Below, in pieces: positions 63,277 through 64,000 of a stretch of DNA of 64,000 nucleotides (within the stretch, counting starts at the first letter, position 1; each line of letters begins with the position of its first letter). The notes below the pieces were generated by a model. That model searched no databases and was not told where the DNA came from. It saw nothing but the letters and a program-made list of their open reading frames with translations. Source of the DNA: Endozoicomonas sp. OPT23. Its GTDB lineage: Bacteria; Pseudomonadota; Gammaproteobacteria; Pseudomonadales; Endozoicomonadaceae. The stretch lies in the NCBI RefSeq assembly GCF_009653635.1, contig NZ_PPFD01000003.1, positions 762,955-826,954 of the forward strand, written 5' to 3'. A program made the translations under genes and the position numbers.

Positions 63277-63882
63277 ATGGAATTCAATACTTGGCTGGCT
63301 TTTCTGGCTGCAACCGCATTAATCAGTATCACTCCTGGTGCTGGTGCAGTGAACACTATGTCGACCGCCATTAAATTTGGCTTTGTGAAAACCCTGCCAT
63401 CAATCATGGGCTTGCAGGTTGGGTTGATTATTTATCTGCTTATTGTGGCTGCAGGGCTAGGGGCTATTCTTGCCGCATCAGAACAACTGTTTAATGTCAT
63501 CAAATGGTTTGGTGTCGGATATCTGGTTTATCTGGGAATAATGAAATGGAAAGAGTCTGAGTTGTCCAAAGGCTCGTGCCGTAATCAGAGTAAAAGAAAA
63601 TCATTTGCCAGTGCTGTTGTTGTAAACCTGACTAACCCTAAAGCTATCGTTTTTCTCGCTGCATTTCTGCCTCAGTTTGTACAACCTGATCTACCTTTAT
63701 GGCCACAGTATCTGATTATGGGCGTAACAATGATCGTCATAGATATTCTGGTAATGCTGGGTTATTCATCTTTGGCGTTAAGAATTACACCTGCTTTATC
63801 AAGGCATGAAAAATTGCAGAGCAGAGTTTTTGGTTCAATGTTTATCGCCTGCGGAGGGCTGCTGGCAGCCAGCCAGAAATAG
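63277..63882 (+). CDS. LysE/RhtB-family exporter, second copy
   Basis: A 201-residue inner-membrane exporter with about six hydrophobic segments and family marks AATALISITPGAGAVNTMSTAIKFG, WFGVGYLVYLGIMKWKE and VNLTNPKAIVFLAAFLPQF. It differs clearly from the LysE protein at 61091, so it is an older paralogue with its own substrate. Its last 41 bases overlap a kinase-like gene on the opposite strand. Confidence 0.92.
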   Translation: MEFNTWLAFLAATALISITPGAGAVNTMSTAIKFGFVKTLPSIMGLQVGLIIYLLIVAAGLGAILAASEQLFNVIKWFGVGYLVYLGIMKWKESELSKGSCRNQSKRKSFASAVVVNLTNPKAIVFLAAFLPQFVQPDLPLWPQYLIMGVTMIVIDILVMLGYSSLALRITPALSRHEKLQSRVFGSMFIACGGLLAASQK

Positions 63883-64000
63883 TTCTGAGCCCACTTACCC
63901 TGGGAGGATTCTTTGGAAATCTTGAAAGAGCTTCACTACTTGAAATTCGCTGGTTAGGATCACCTTTCAGCATATCGTGTAAAATTTCAGTGATTTTTGG
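63842..64000 (-). CDS. C-terminal end of a protein-kinase-like gene (partial)
   Basis: A frame on the minus strand is open from the right edge to a TAA at 63842 (52 residues seen). It begins PKITEILHDMLKGDPNQRISSSEALSRFP, which has the form of subdomain XI of eukaryotic-type Ser/Thr kinases: a helix ending in ML, then DPxxR, then Ser/Ala-x-x-E-A-L. The catalytic part would lie beyond the window. The final residues overlap the LysE gene, a convergent 41-base overlap. Only this short piece is visible, so the call is tentative. Confidence 0.45.
   Translation of the reverse strand, partial: PKITEILHDMLKGDPNQRISSSEALSRFPKNPPRVSGLRTISGWLPAALRRR

Overview
The window looks like a chromosomal segment of a marine, host-associated gammaproteobacterium. 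I infer an Oceanospirillales-type genome, possibly Endozoicomonadaceae. The reasons are the mix of ordinary gammaproteobacterial housekeeping genes (ybbAP/tesA, yeaGH-ycgB, ubiCA-phoBR, Lrp, HU) with several large effector-like proteins of no clear bacterial role, a Tricorn-type protease and a deoxynucleoside kinase. This placement rests on gene content read by eye and was not tested by any search. No rRNA, CRISPR array, prophage or insertion sequence is visible.

Layout. 0-5 kb: two orphan effector-like proteins, a GPH sugar symporter, a TrmK-like methyltransferase and a deoxynucleoside kinase. 5-12.4 kb: a candidate sugar-utilisation regulon comprising a membrane-anchored GH2 glycosidase, an AraC regulator, a second GPH symporter and aldose 1-epimerase, with a shared CTTGAAA motif in the upstream regions. 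12.4-22.5 kb: DsbA/FrnE-like oxidoreductase, a decayed TPR gene, an RND efflux pair, CreA, a dicarboxylate symporter and a DUF1214-like secreted protein. 22-26.6 kb: ybbP/ybbA divergent from tesA, next to a cluster of DnaA-box-like sites. 26.7-31.5 kb: a 1096-residue protein with a MICAL-like FAD domain, a patatin phospholipase and a 4HBT thioesterase. 31.6-35.4 kb: a lipid-transport operon of two separate PqiA halves and a six-MCE protein. 35.5-41.6 kb: DeoR regulator, PdxA-family dehydrogenase, Tricorn protease, SMP-30 lactonase. 41.8-44.5 kb: alanine racemase, a Cys-rich lipoprotein, Lrp and a PilZ protein. 44.8-49.3 kb: an operon for branched-chain amino acid oxidation (leucine dehydrogenase, E1 alpha, E1 beta, E2). 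49.8-54.9 kb: prkA-yeaH-spoVR. 55.4-64 kb: an H-NS-like protein, phoBR, ubiCA, TetR, two LysE exporters, rubredoxin, HU, two tRNA-Leu(CAG) genes, and at the right edge the C-terminal end of a kinase-like gene on the minus strand.

The strongest structure that genes do not explain is a family of intergenic palindromic elements of about 93 bp, at least twelve copies. They begin TAAGTGTGTAGACACACG, end near GTCTGAGTACTTA, and enclose a GC-rich hairpin whose arms change together between copies. Seven of the twelve lie between 54.9 and 62.1 kb. Several copies overlap or supply stop codons, one separates phoB from phoR, and one forms the rubredoxin leader.

How the genes work together. GH2, GPH and GalM would release, import and epimerise a sugar under AraC control. 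Lrp lies just upstream of the branched-chain oxidation operon that it may control. PrkA/YeaH/SpoVR form the known stress-response trio. PhoBR, UbiCA, rubredoxin and HU form a neighbourhood that I recall as conserved in Pseudomonas.
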